Shown: positions 39,650 through 48,884 of the stretch, in pieces
How positions within the stretch are numbered: the first letter of the stretch is position 1
Layout: each line of letters starts with the position of its first letter
DNA from: Schizochytrium sp. CCTCC M209059
Taxonomy: Eukaryota; Sar; Bigyra; Thraustochytrida; Thraustochytriidae
Direction of reading: 5' to 3'
Assembly (NCBI GenBank): GCA_000818945.1
Contig: KN805399.1
Location: 184,839 to 248,838, forward strand
Length of the DNA stretch: 64,000 bases
The notes under the pieces: generated by a model
Seen by the model: the letters and a program-made list of their open reading frames with translations, nothing else
Databases searched by the model: none
What the model was told of the DNA's origin: nothing
Program-made: the position numbers and the translations under genes

Positions 39650-42600
39650 TCAAGACGAAAACGACGACGAAGACGAAAAGAGCGACTGCACGCCGAGATC
39701 ACTCGCATCGGCTGCGTTTACCCATTGTGAAGCGCGATCGAAAAAAGCATGCTGTTCGTGCTTCTTCCGCGCGCTCTTTGCAGCATCGACCCCGCCAGAC
39801 GCGTCCCCAAGGTTTTGAATCTCAATTTCGCCCCCGCGAGCCTTGCTGTTGAAAGGATTCTGTGTCGGATGCGGCCGCATTGATTCAGGTTGAACTTCAA
39901 AGATGCACTTCCACACAAAGTCCTTGCATCGCTGACGACGAGCTTTGTCCGTCGATGGTGCTGCAATGGCCTCCTCAGCCTTGCGAATCGTGTCCTGGTC
40001 CATACCTGGAACGCCGTCCAGCAGATGCTGGTGCACGTCCTGCAGGGTCGCGCGGCTGTAGTCAAAGATCGTCTTGGAAAACTCGTCAGGCATTACTCCA
40101 TTTGGTGCCCCCGCGAGGACCCAGGCGTTGGTGAGCACCTGCAAGATAACTTGGGCCGCGGACTCAACGTGCGTCGTGCGCGGACGAAAAAGAGCTCCAA
40201 AGCATGCGCAAAAGAGTTCATTCGCAATAAACTTGTGCAGCCGCGCTCGTGGAGACAGGCACGCAAAGAAAATCTGGCGAAGCAAATTGGCTGCGCGCGA
40301 ACAGCAAACGGCGTGAGTACTGCCCAAACACCCTGCCAAAGATAAGAGAACAGGCGCCGCAACCTCGTCGCGGTCAAGCAGTCTGTTCGCCAATGGCGAC
40401 GCGCGCACCTTGCGGGGATCATCTGTCGAAGTATTTCCGATTGTTTTCAAAAGCGGAGAGAGGACGTCCACAAGGCCTGTCGAGAGCGCGCGAATCGTCG
40501 CGTCCCGCAGGATGTCCGACTGTTGGCACCGAGGGCAAGTCCCACACGTTCGCGAAGAGCACGCCGTCTGCGACGTGGCTGGCGCGTCGGGCGCGTCCGT
40601 TGCAAAGTCAATCGTCACATCCAGCGTGGCGTGCCAATGTGGATCAACCGCAACACGAGGCTGCTCGCCCTGTAAAAGAGGCCACGAACGGTCCAAGCGC
40701 ATAAACAGATGGCTCACGAAGCGCTGCACGACCGGCAATAGAAAGCCATCGACGTACTCATCCGGACAGTGCATAATGCAAGGGACGACGAGCCCTTGAA
40801 TGAGTCGGTAGACAGCGCGATTCTCGAGCACTTCCAAGTTGGATAGCATTGCTTCGCTGAGCAGCTCCGAAGCCTGCGGCAGCGCGAAGACGCCAACATT
40901 ACGGTACTTTGCCGCTCGCCCGAGCCCCGAGTACAAAACCTCGCGTAGTTGGCTCATGGCGTGAAGTGTATGCAGATTGTTTGCGCTATCAGGCCACGAG
41001 CAATTCGTGCCCCCGAACTTGCCCATGAGGACGCGCATTTCGTCAGGATGCACGTAGAGTACGTCCTGGTACTTTTCACGCTCGCGCGAAAGGCCATGCA
41101 GGGACCGCAGCATGGTGAACATGTTGGGAAGCACATCGCGCCAATAACGGGCAAAGGGACGCACGTGGTCGCTTCGTCCCTTCGAGCGACGTGCCATGGC
41201 CAGCATTAACGCGAGCGCACGTCGACTTTCCTGCACCAGATCGTCCCCGGTGCCGCACTGCCGCAGCGCCGCCGCCAGTCGCTCGGGGGAAGAGGCCATT
41301 TGTGTCACTTCCGGCGATGTCCACACGCGCAGGGGTTGCGCCACGAGTTCACCCACAAACCGATCTTGCTCCTCGCTGCTTGGAAGCGTGTTGCTCACCA
41401 CGACGAGGACCTCATGCAAAACGATTTTCTCCTGGTTCTCGATGCGCGTCCCGCTCTCGTTCAGAACCTGTAGCACATTCTCGCAAAATTTGGGCAGCAA
41501 GGTCGCCATGTGAGCGCGAATTTCGGGAGAGGACGCACCGCCCTCTGAGAGCTGCGTGCAAATCTCTAGTAGAGCGCTTCCAGCACGTCGGCGAATACTC
41601 AAGGTTTCCACCGAGTACGGCTCATTCCCCTGTTCCGTTGCCTTGTGAAAGGTGGCACACGAAAACATCTTGTTCAGCACAGGAAACAAGAAAAGCGACG
41701 GCCCGTCTGGAACGGCTGCGTAGCATTTGCTTAGACGCGAGAGCACGTGCAGTACGCCTAGTGCGTCGCCCACGGCTCGCTCACTAAAACCCAGCACCGT
41801 TTCAAGCCCGAGACGAAGCTCGATAGCGCCCTGGCCTGCACGCGTTGCGCTTGCCTGCCCTCCCAGCTGATTGAGATGGCCAAACTGCTCAAAAATCTTT
41901 TTCGGGACGTCACGCAAAATGCCGTCCACCAACCAGACCAGTGTCGATGTCACGTAGGCCTGACGAGGACTCTCCAGTTCTGGCTGTTCCGCAGAGGCTC
42001 CGTTGGAGCCAGCAAAAAAGGTTGCATCGTCGAGTTGGACCTGCAGAGCACGAACGCCGGCACCCAGCGCCGCTGTATCTGGTGGCGAGGAAGGCGGTGC
42101 ACATGCCAAGCTCACACGTAGACGCCAGAATTGCAACGCTTGCTCTGGACAGAGCTTGGTAAGTGATTGCATCACAAGCAAGGTCTGGGTGCGCATGCCA
42201 TCCAAGGCGCTCATGAAATCCTCGTGATCATCAAAAGACTCGAGCGCAAAGGCAGCTGCTGGCCACAATGACGACGCAGGTGAGTCGGGGGCGCCAAGGG
42301 CAATCACATGATCTGCGAGGCATCGCCACATTAGCATCAGGTAGGACTCAAGGAGCGCACAACCCTCTCTGCCTGTCGAGCATGGCGCCAGTTCCTGCGT
42401 AGAATTATCCGGAGAAGATGACGACACATGTGCGCTCCATGCCCGGGCCGCCGCCAGCATGCCATTGACGCACGCTGCGCGTACGCGCACGCCAGGTTGG
42501 CAGAGCATTTGAAGCAGCATGCGCATAACTGACTCTAGTGCCTCGCGGGCGCGAGGCCCGTCATTGGCACGGTTTGCATCCGCCTCCGTGAGCAGCTGCG

Positions 42601-43714
42601 CAAAGTACTGCGAGGTGATTTGGGTCACAGCGCGAGCTTGCAAAAAGTGCACATCTTCATTCTCCAAGAGTGTCGCTTCCGCATCGCCAGTGCTATCATC
42701 ATTGGCAAGAGCAAAGAGCGGCCACACAGCATCCAAGGCTGCGCAGTCGCGCTGAGATTGAACAGTCCCGCGCAGAGGTACGAGCTGGAACGAACCCTGG
42801 AGCACGTTGGCCACCGAACATGCGTAGCCTAGCATGTCTACCGTCGTGTTGCGATCAGAGGTCGATTTTTCCGCAAGCGCCGCGACACATTGCCACGCGG
42901 CCTTTTGCACACCGCGAGCGCTGTCTGAAGCTGGAATTCCAGCAATAGGATGAGCAAAGGCGCTTACCGCGCTCACCAAATTGTGATTCATAAGTGACTG
43001 GACGGGCGCAAGGTCCGCTAATAGCTGCAGCGCACCGAGCGTTGCCGTCGCGAGCGCCATATTCTCCTCGAGAGCCGTGCCTCCGCCTTGGGAAGCGGCC
43101 TCGCGCGCTCCAGCATGAGCGCTCTCGAGAAGTCTGAATACGAGCTGAAGCAACTCATCAAGCGCCGCACGCAATCCTTGCATAATGTCCGACCTACGAC
43201 CCGGAGACAGAGAAGAGTTAAAGTCTGAATTTGTGCAGTCTTCCGTCAGGTCTCGCAAAGTACGAAGAACAAGCTCGGCACGCCCGATGCTCTTGGAGGC
43301 TGCATTCTCAAGAACACTTAGGAAATTAGTCCATTCCTGCGGCCACGAGCGTTTCGCGAGCTCCACGAGAATAGATGACACTTTGGCTTTGATGAATCTC
43401 GCCTCTTGGTCCTGCAAACCCTCCCAAAGGATCTCGAGCGCGGCCTCCTTAACTTGCTCACGATCTTGCTGGCCCAGCGCCTTCCAGTGTCCACAAATTG
43501 ATCGCAAACTTGCATTGAGAGCAAACAGTCGCACACTGTCGGGCTGCCGTTCGCGTGTAGCCATTGCGTAGAGCATCAGCCCCTCCAACGCTGCGCGTGG
43601 TCGATCGGCGAACTGATCCAGGACAGCCTGTGCTTGCTGTCTCGCAGCTGTCTGCGTGGCTTTATCATAGACTGTTTGCAAAGCCTGCACAAGCACACTA
43701 GGATCTCCTTGCAT
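39650..43714 (-). CDS. XPO5: Exportin-5-like karyopherin
   Basis: 1354-residue all-helical protein starting MQGDPSVLVQALQTVYDKAT, the first in-frame ATG. The N-terminal ~170 residues match the exportin/importin-beta Xpo1 region: HEAT-type helices with LFALNASLRSICGHWK, then ARFIKAKVSSILVELAKRSW, then PQEWTNFLSVLE. The stretch 'K-x-K-x-x-x-x-L-x-x-x-A-K-R-x-W-P-x-x-W' is characteristic of exportin-5/HASTY relatives. These bind Ran-GTP and carry cargo such as double-stranded RNA or proteins out of the nucleus. The rest is low-similarity helical repeats to the C-terminus, slightly longer than the usual ~1200 residues. The tail is Ser-rich. Assignment to exportin-5 rather than another exportin rests on the N-terminus and total length. 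Confidence 0.82.
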   Translation of the reverse strand: MQGDPSVLVQALQTVYDKATQTAARQQAQAVLDQFADRPRAALEGLMLYAMATRERQPDSVRLFALNASLRSICGHWKALGQQDREQVKEAALEILWEGLQDQEARFIKAKVSSILVELAKRSWPQEWTNFLSVLENAASKSIGRAELVLRTLRDLTEDCTNSDFNSSLSPGRRSDIMQGLRAALDELLQLVFRLLESAHAGAREAASQGGGTALEENMALATATLGALQLLADLAPVQSLMNHNLVSAVSAFAHPIAGIPASDSARGVQKAAWQCVAALAEKSTSDRNTTVDMLGYACSVANVLQGSFQLVPLRGTVQSQRDCAALDAVWPLFALANDDSTGDAEATLLENEDVHFLQARAVTQITSQYFAQLLTEADANRANDGPRAREALESVMRMLLQMLCQPGVRVRAACVNGMLAAARAWSAHVSSSSPDNSTQELAPCSTGREGCALLESYLMLMWRCLADHVIALGAPDSPASSLWPAAAFALESFDDHEDFMSALDGMRTQTLLVMQSLTKLCPEQALQFWRLRVSLACAPPSSPPDTAALGAGVRALQVQLDDATFFAGSNGASAEQPELESPRQAYVTSTLVWLVDGILRDVPKKIFEQFGHLNQLGGQASATRAGQGAIELRLGLETVLGFSERAVGDALGVLHVLSRLSKCYAAVPDGPSLFLFPVLNKMFSCATFHKATEQGNEPYSVETLSIRRRAGSALLEICTQLSEGGASSPEIRAHMATLLPKFCENVLQVLNESGTRIENQEKIVLHEVLVVVSNTLPSSEEQDRFVGELVAQPLRVWTSPEVTQMASSPERLAAALRQCGTGDDLVQESRRALALMLAMARRSKGRSDHVRPFARYWRDVLPNMFTMLRSLHGLSREREKYQDVLYVHPDEMRVLMGKFGGTNCSWPDSANNLHTLHAMSQLREVLYSGLGRAAKYRNVGVFALPQASELLSEAMLSNLEVLENRAVYRLIQGLVVPCIMHCPDEYVDGFLLPVVQRFVSHLFMRLDRSWPLLQGEQPRVAVDPHWHATLDVTIDFATDAPDAPATSQTACSSRTCGTCPRCQQSDILRDATIRALSTGLVDVLSPLLKTIGNTSTDDPRKVRASPLANRLLDRDEVAAPVLLSLAGCLGSTHAVCCSRAANLLRQIFFACLSPRARLHKFIANELFCACFGALFRPRTTHVESAAQVILQVLTNAWVLAGAPNGVMPDEFSKTIFDYSRATLQDVHQHLLDGVPGMDQDTIRKAEEAIAAPSTDKARRQRCKDFVWKCIFEVQPESMRPHPTQNPFNSKARGGEIEIQNLGDASGGVDAAKSARKKHEQHAFFDRASQWVNAADASDLGVQSLFSSSSSFSS

Positions 43715-44789
43715 GGTTTCTCTTTGCCTCGTCGGCAGCCGGTCTCCACGTCCTTGCGAATGTATCCCCAGAGAAGACGACACGTAGCCAACGTTTTCCA
43801 GTGATTGGTGCTTGTTCAATGAATGGTTCTTGTCCACGTTGCTGCCGCTATTGTGGCTAACGCGTCAGCCTGGCAAAAGACCTTGAGACTACCTTCTTTT
43901 CCACACACTGCCGCAGCAGCAGCAGTAGTCGTCGTCGTCGTCGTCGTCGTCGTCGCTGTCGTCGTCGCTCGCGGCTGGCTGCCCAGCCCAGCCCAGGTCC
44001 AACCCCAAAGCGAGCCGCTAATCTCCCGCGCGAGCTCCAAGGAAAGCGCTGCGGTTCACCGCAGGTGATCCTGCGCAGCGGCGCGTCTGCGGCCAAGGAC
44101 GCGCGCCCAACCCTCTCCCTCTCTCGCGATCTCGCGCGCGCGTCCGCTCTCGCGCCGCGCCACGACCTCCCGTTGCGCTCTGCTCGATGCTCGATCGCTC
44201 GCGCGTCCCAATATCTAGGGCCCCGGAGACCCTCAAAACCACTCGAGGAGCGACTTTTGAGACAATGTTTGGGGGGTTTATAAAGACCCTTCGTCGAGTA
44301 TACAAGGTATCTGTCCCCCTTTTTAATGCATGTAAAATAAAGGACATGCGCCGCGAAGGATGCTCACTTCTGTAAGGTACCCCTCCTATATGGTCTAAAA
44401 GTAGCCCGAAATGCCCATAGTAATGCTGGGGGCGATGTTTTTTTCCCTCCCCCTCTATTTTTGCACCGGGATGCTTGAGCTCGAGGCCGCGCGCAAGGCG
44501 TTGATAGAGCACGCGACGAGCAGGACCCTCAAGACGTGGGAGCCGCACGCGTCGGGGACGAGACATCCGTAGCGCCGAGGGCGACGGGAAGTGTGCGTCT
44601 GCACAGACGCGCATCAACGTTGAGCTTCCGCAACTGGCTGACCTTGCGCCGTGCAACGGCGAACAAGGGCCAAGGCATCAAGCATTGAGCATCAGGTGCG
44701 CGCGAGAGCTTGCGTAGGAAGGTCTTCAACAGCGCAAGAGGTCAATAGGAGGACGCCTTGTGGAGTCGACCGCCCGAAAGCACGACAGG
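43715..44789. promoter_or_regulatory. Divergent promoter region between exportin and XPA-like genes
   Basis: Contains a GTC array (43926-43967) and a GC-rich block, then an unusual AT/G-rich patch at 44260-44460 with a symmetric TTTATAAA at about 44279-44286 that could serve as TATA on either strand. A TTTTT run lies about 40 bp further right. A minus-strand frame across 44018-44656 is Arg-rich and not supported. Confidence 0.4.
43926..43967. repeat. GTC trinucleotide array
   Basis: About thirteen GTC units with one variant, upstream of the exportin gene. Confidence 0.9.
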
Positions 44790-45764
44790 ATGAGCAGCCG
44801 AATTCCTGAACTCGCAAATGTCTATGTAATGTCGACGGTCGATGCACGCAAGATGTTCTGGCTTGACAGCAACCATTTGCGCCGCCTTACGCCCGAAGTG
44901 CAAGGCCAAAGCGTATTTGGCGTCGGACGCGGCACGACCTATTACAAGGTGTCAGATCTCGAGCGCCTCGCCATCTCTGTACATGGCAAGGAAAACTTTG
45001 AGGCCAAGGTCCAGAAGCGCCAGCGTAGAAAGGAGCGAGCAAAGGAAATGAAGGAGGCCGTCGATCGTGCGGCAGAAAAGGCTCGCGAGGAGCTCCTCGC
45101 AAAGCGCAAGCTCGCTATTCGTGAAAAAGAAAATGAGGTTTCCAAGGCCCGCCGCGTTCGTGAAGGCGAAACTGCCCGCACAGCTCTCGGAGCTAGCGCG
45201 AGTGCCAACGTGTCGAGCGCAAACACTATGACATCTTCGTCATCATCGTCTGCGGCCCATCCTCTCTCTTCTACTTCTTCCTCGTCAGGTTCAGCTTCGC
45301 TGGCGGCTGCCAAGGTGGCAGCGCAGCAAGAAGCCGCAGGTTACGAACTCAAGCCAAAGCTGCGCGCAGACCTTGTCAAGGCGCTTCGCAGTCAACTTCG
45401 TCGTATGATTCGCAACGGGCTGTCGCTCTCTCCCTCGTCAGTTCCACTAGCAATTCTCGTCGAGGCGACTTGTGTGCTTCCAGAGGTCTTTGCATCTCTC
45501 GTTGGGCGTCCCGAGGACCCAACCCTCCGCACCTTTTCGCAAATTGGTCAAACTATTTCTCTTGAGGCGACGTGCGAAACGGTTCTAGGATGCTCAGGCA
45601 ATGATGTTCGTCGCTCGGCTGGCGGTAGGTGGCTTGTAATCGACACGACTGAGGGAGGTCTCATGCTGGAGTATCTCCCCTCCAAGTTTCTTCTCCGGAT
45701 CAAAACCCATACGGGCCATGGCGACATTGGCGAGCGATATTCGACGACTCCGATTGGTCGATAG
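44790..45764 (+). CDS. XPA-like (XPA C-terminal-type) protein lacking a zinc finger
   Basis: 324 residues from ATG at 44790. The N-terminal ~90 residues read VYVMSTVDARKMFWLDSNHL … GRGTTYYKVSDLERLAISVHG … KRQRRKERAKEMKE. This has the shape of the XPA/Rad14 C-terminal DNA-binding region: 'I/M-S-x-x-x-A-K-K-x-x-x-L-x-x-x-x-L', then 'Y-x-x-x-D-L/V-x-x-x-A-x-x-x-H/W-G', then a basic helix. The preceding C4 zinc finger of true XPA is absent. A charged helix and Ser-rich linker lead to a second globular part (about residues 190-320) of unknown type, containing SLEATCETVLGCSGND and LVIDTTEGGLMLEYLPSKFLL. The role is unassigned; nucleic-acid binding is the likeliest guess. It could instead be an unrelated protein with a chance match. 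Confidence 0.55.
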   Translation: MSSRIPELANVYVMSTVDARKMFWLDSNHLRRLTPEVQGQSVFGVGRGTTYYKVSDLERLAISVHGKENFEAKVQKRQRRKERAKEMKEAVDRAAEKAREELLAKRKLAIREKENEVSKARRVREGETARTALGASASANVSSANTMTSSSSSSAAHPLSSTSSSSGSASLAAAKVAAQQEAAGYELKPKLRADLVKALRSQLRRMIRNGLSLSPSSVPLAILVEATCVLPEVFASLVGRPEDPTLRTFSQIGQTISLEATCETVLGCSGNDVRRSAGGRWLVIDTTEGGLMLEYLPSKFLLRIKTHTGHGDIGERYSTTPIGR

Positions 45765-46054
45765 AAATGAGTGAACCGCAATGGCGTCACCAACAAATTT
45801 CAAAATACGGAGAACACAAAATGCAAGAGGGTTCTCCGATGCATTTCAAAGCCATTCTCGAAGACTAGGATCAAGTGGGGTTAAAAGAACTTGCTGGCTT
45901 GTGTCTATTTCTGTACCTTAGAAAATCGGCAGGCACCACCACCCCCCCCCCCCAAAAAAATGGCGCATTCAAATCGCATGTCTGCATCCTTGAAAATATA
46001 GCAAAGGTAGAAGGAATAAGATGTTTGCTACTTTAGAACCTGATGGCATGCACT

Positions 46055-48331
46055 TCACAAAGACATGCGGCGGCCCAACTTTGAGCGATACGAGCTCGTT
46101 GCGTCAAACTTGGAAATGCACACACCGAAAGCCTCGAATGGTGAAAAGGGGTAGCGCACAAGCGCAAAGAAGCGCTCTTTGCCAATCCTTGCCAGTCCAA
46201 GCTCCGGGGTCGAAGATGCATTTGTTGGAGCGCGACAAACCTCAAAGTTCTTGATACTAGGAGCAACTGGGAATCTTGACTCGCTCGAAATAGCGAGTCG
46301 CTTTTTGTTACCCATGGGAATGCTGTGCGTTGCCAACATGGTCTTCTCGGCTGCTTGCAAGAACGGATGATGTTCGAGATCTTCTTCGTCTTCCATGATT
46401 CGCTCCTGAATCGAAAAGTTGTGACATCTGCTCAAACTCTTGAATTGCGTCTTCAGAGGATCCATGGAGGGATTTACCTCGTCTTCTGGGACATGCGACA
46501 TCTTCGGAAGCGCCACTGTCATTTTGAGATCCTCAGGAATGCCCTTGGTGTCCTCGTAGATGACAGATGCCAGCAGCTTGCGCGAGAACCCGACAGGAGG
46601 CTCGCCGCGGGAGCCGCCAACGCGACTAGGGTTGTAACCATCGTCATAGACGACGTACTGCATCGGCCCAGAGAGACCGAGGGCGTCAGAGCCTTTGATG
46701 AGCTGTACTTTGCCAAAGTAGCGCTCCGATCGCTGCGCGCAGCGTTTCTTGAAGTCGATCGGCTCGAGCGAGATCACGTATGTGGGCTTGAGCGTCACGC
46801 CAGTCCTGCACTTGGCAATCATAAGTGTCATGCGCTTGTCGCGCATGCCATCGCCGCGCTCGACGGGAAGAATGAAAGAATAGTACACGCTTCCCGAATG
46901 ATCATAGTGGCGATCGATTTGAGCTTTGAGCGTGACGCCCTCCGGGACTGGGCCATACAAGAGCTTTCGCAGCTTGCGAATACGATGCGACATTTCCTGC
47001 GAGGCATCTTGCACATCGGAAAACTCGTCAACGTAGAGATCATCACGTATTTCAGAAGGCAGCGACTGGTTCCACGCCGAGTGCTCATTTTCTTCATCCA
47101 TCTTGTGGCCTCCAGATTTGGCCTCGTTTTCATCGTCCTCATCCCCATCCTCATTCTCTTCTTCTTCCTCATCATCTTCATATCTGCTTGCATCGTCGTC
47201 GTCATCGTCGGTACGATCAGCGTCGTGCGCATCAAATTCATGTTCTTCGAGGTCGTCTTCAAGGAGGACTCGATTGCCTTCGGCGTCGTCGCTCGCGTCC
47301 TCCGCTCCTTTTGACTCGGCGTGCAGGCCAGACATTACTCTCTCGAGCGCGGCAAAGCCATCATCTTGACCGCGCACTCCGAAACCTTCGTCTCTCGCAC
47401 TGCCAATTTCGTTGTCTTCGACTGCGTCGTGCGTACCGTTGTCAGCGCCGGCAACCTCTTGATTGTCCAAATGGCTACTCGATCGGTGCTCCTTGCTCGA
47501 ATGTTTTGAGGAGCCGTCCTTCTTCTCCTTTTCCTTTTCCTTTTCCTTGTCCTTCTTCTTCTTCTTCTTTTTCTTCTTCTTGGATGATGAGTCATCCGAA
47601 GACTTGTGCGACTTTTTGTCGCCGTGTCGATGAGAGCGTCGATGATGGTGGTTTTTCTCGGAAGCATCAGCGTCTTCCTCGCCATCGCTGGCGTTCTTGT
47701 ATTCTTCTTCGATGCCTCGGTCGTCCTCATTCGTTTGCTTGTGTGCGTCGTCATTTTCACTGGCATCGGCAAGAATGTCGATGTTGTCGCTGCTCCCGTG
47801 GCGCCGTTTGGACTTATGCTTTGATTTTCTCGAGCTCTTCGAGGACCGGTGACCCTCCTCGTCTTCGCTATTTTCGCCCGCTTTATCACTGTGCTTCTTC
47901 TTGCGAGTTTCTCTGCGTGCAGCGCGACGAGCAGCGGCTTCCTCATCCTCCTCGTGATCTCCTTCGTTTTCATCATGGGAGTGTTTCGATTTGCGAGAAG
48001 ACTTTTTGGATTTTTCCTTCTTCTCCTTTTTCTTTTTCTTGCTGCTCTTCTTTGCATCCGTCTCTCCCGTATCGCTAGCGTCCTCTTCTACGCTCTTGTC
48101 ATCGCCAGCGCTGCCATGGTCTTTGTCCTTGCTGCTCTTTTTGGACTTTTTCTTCTTTTTGCTAGTTTTCTTTCTTTTCTTGCGCTCGGCATCCGAGTCA
48201 GCGTCCGAGGAGTCGTGCTGCGATGCGCCTGGGACTGGACTCGTAGGAGAAACTGCAAGGGGAATTTTGCGAGCACCAGCACGCTCCGACGACAAGCGCG
48301 TGTCCTCGTGACGCTCTTCGACTTCATCCAT
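46055..48331 (-). CDS. Tubby-domain protein with charged low-complexity N-terminus
   Basis: 758 residues from the first in-frame ATG (MDEVEERHEDTRLSS); the frame is open upstream without an ATG. Residues 1-430 are almost entirely Lys/Ser/Asp/Glu-rich, with nuclear-localisation-like KKKKK blocks and long acidic runs. From about residue 440 there is a tubby C-terminal domain: GVTLKAQIDRHYD, MTLMIAKCRTGVTLKPTYVI, FGKVQLIKGSDALGLSGPMQ, YVVYDDGYNP, LKMTVALPKM, and the diagnostic late part VAPSIKNFEVCRA … LARIGKERFFALVRYPFSPF then EAFGVCISKFD. Tubby domains bind PI(4,5)P2 at membranes. In animals some release into the nucleus after G-alpha-q signalling. The Lys-x-Arg in MIAKCRTG sits where tubby binds phosphoinositide (inference). 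The usual C-terminal core is complete. Confidence 0.92.
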   Translation of the reverse strand: MDEVEERHEDTRLSSERAGARKIPLAVSPTSPVPGASQHDSSDADSDAERKKRKKTSKKKKKSKKSSKDKDHGSAGDDKSVEEDASDTGETDAKKSSKKKKKEKKEKSKKSSRKSKHSHDENEGDHEEDEEAAARRAARRETRKKKHSDKAGENSEDEEGHRSSKSSRKSKHKSKRRHGSSDNIDILADASENDDAHKQTNEDDRGIEEEYKNASDGEEDADASEKNHHHRRSHRHGDKKSHKSSDDSSSKKKKKKKKKKDKEKEKEKEKKDGSSKHSSKEHRSSSHLDNQEVAGADNGTHDAVEDNEIGSARDEGFGVRGQDDGFAALERVMSGLHAESKGAEDASDDAEGNRVLLEDDLEEHEFDAHDADRTDDDDDDASRYEDDEEEEENEDGDEDDENEAKSGGHKMDEENEHSAWNQSLPSEIRDDLYVDEFSDVQDASQEMSHRIRKLRKLLYGPVPEGVTLKAQIDRHYDHSGSVYYSFILPVERGDGMRDKRMTLMIAKCRTGVTLKPTYVISLEPIDFKKRCAQRSERYFGKVQLIKGSDALGLSGPMQYVVYDDGYNPSRVGGSRGEPPVGFSRKLLASVIYEDTKGIPEDLKMTVALPKMSHVPEDEVNPSMDPLKTQFKSLSRCHNFSIQERIMEDEEDLEHHPFLQAAEKTMLATHSIPMGNKKRLAISSESRFPVAPSIKNFEVCRAPTNASSTPELGLARIGKERFFALVRYPFSPFEAFGVCISKFDATSSYRSKLGRRMSL

Positions 48332-48884
48332 CGTCGCTTTCTCCCCGTGGCTGGCCTCGCCTCGATTCGACTCTTCACTTCGTTCCACTTCTCTCCGGTT
48401 CTCCTCTCCGCCCAAGCGTTGAGCTCTTGCTCTCGACGACCGAAGGGCCGTGCTCGTGTGTTGCGTCCTGCCCGATGGCTCGTGCACGGCGACGATCGAC
48501 TCTGATCGCCGATCGACTTTGCCAGCTCCAGACGAGCGTTTGCTCTGGCCACGATCGAGGCTGCCTCATGGTGCGACAACGACGACTTGACGCGAGAGCC
48601 GCTGCGCTCTCAAAAAGAGGAGCAAGGGGGGCAGATCGCAAGAAGCATTGGCAATTGTTATACCTTTTTTCTTTTCTTTTTCCTTTTGAATATGACGGTG
48701 AAATGGTAAGAGTCGTTGTAAAAAGTTACAAAGTACCCCAAAGTATCCGTTGTTGAAATTTCCAATCCGCTCGGATGACCGCAAAGTTCTGGGTGAAACA
48801 AGGACGTTGATAGATTGCGACAATGACGATAAAAGTGTACGGATGGTAGAATATTAGAATATGAAAAGGGGCTCTCTATATTTA
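48332..48884. other. Intergenic region upstream of the tubby gene
   Basis: The left part encodes an in-phase extension of the tubby frame (to about 48487) without an ATG and is probably 5' UTR. The right part is AT-rich with a pyrimidine tract (about 48660-48690). No additional gene is supported. Confidence 0.45.

Noticed and set aside
44050..44085. Fragment with words resembling the 3' end of small-subunit rRNA
   Set aside because: The words are scrambled in order and no flanking rRNA sequence is present, so it is coincidence.
44018..44656. Minus-strand 212-codon open frame in the exportin/XPA-like promoter
   Set aside because: Arg-rich, no recognisable domain, composition typical of non-coding GC-rich sequence.
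46325..48505. Plus-strand hydrophobic frames opposite the tubby gene
   Set aside because: They are the reverse complement of Lys/Glu/Asp-rich codons, which read as Phe/Leu/Ser; not membrane proteins.
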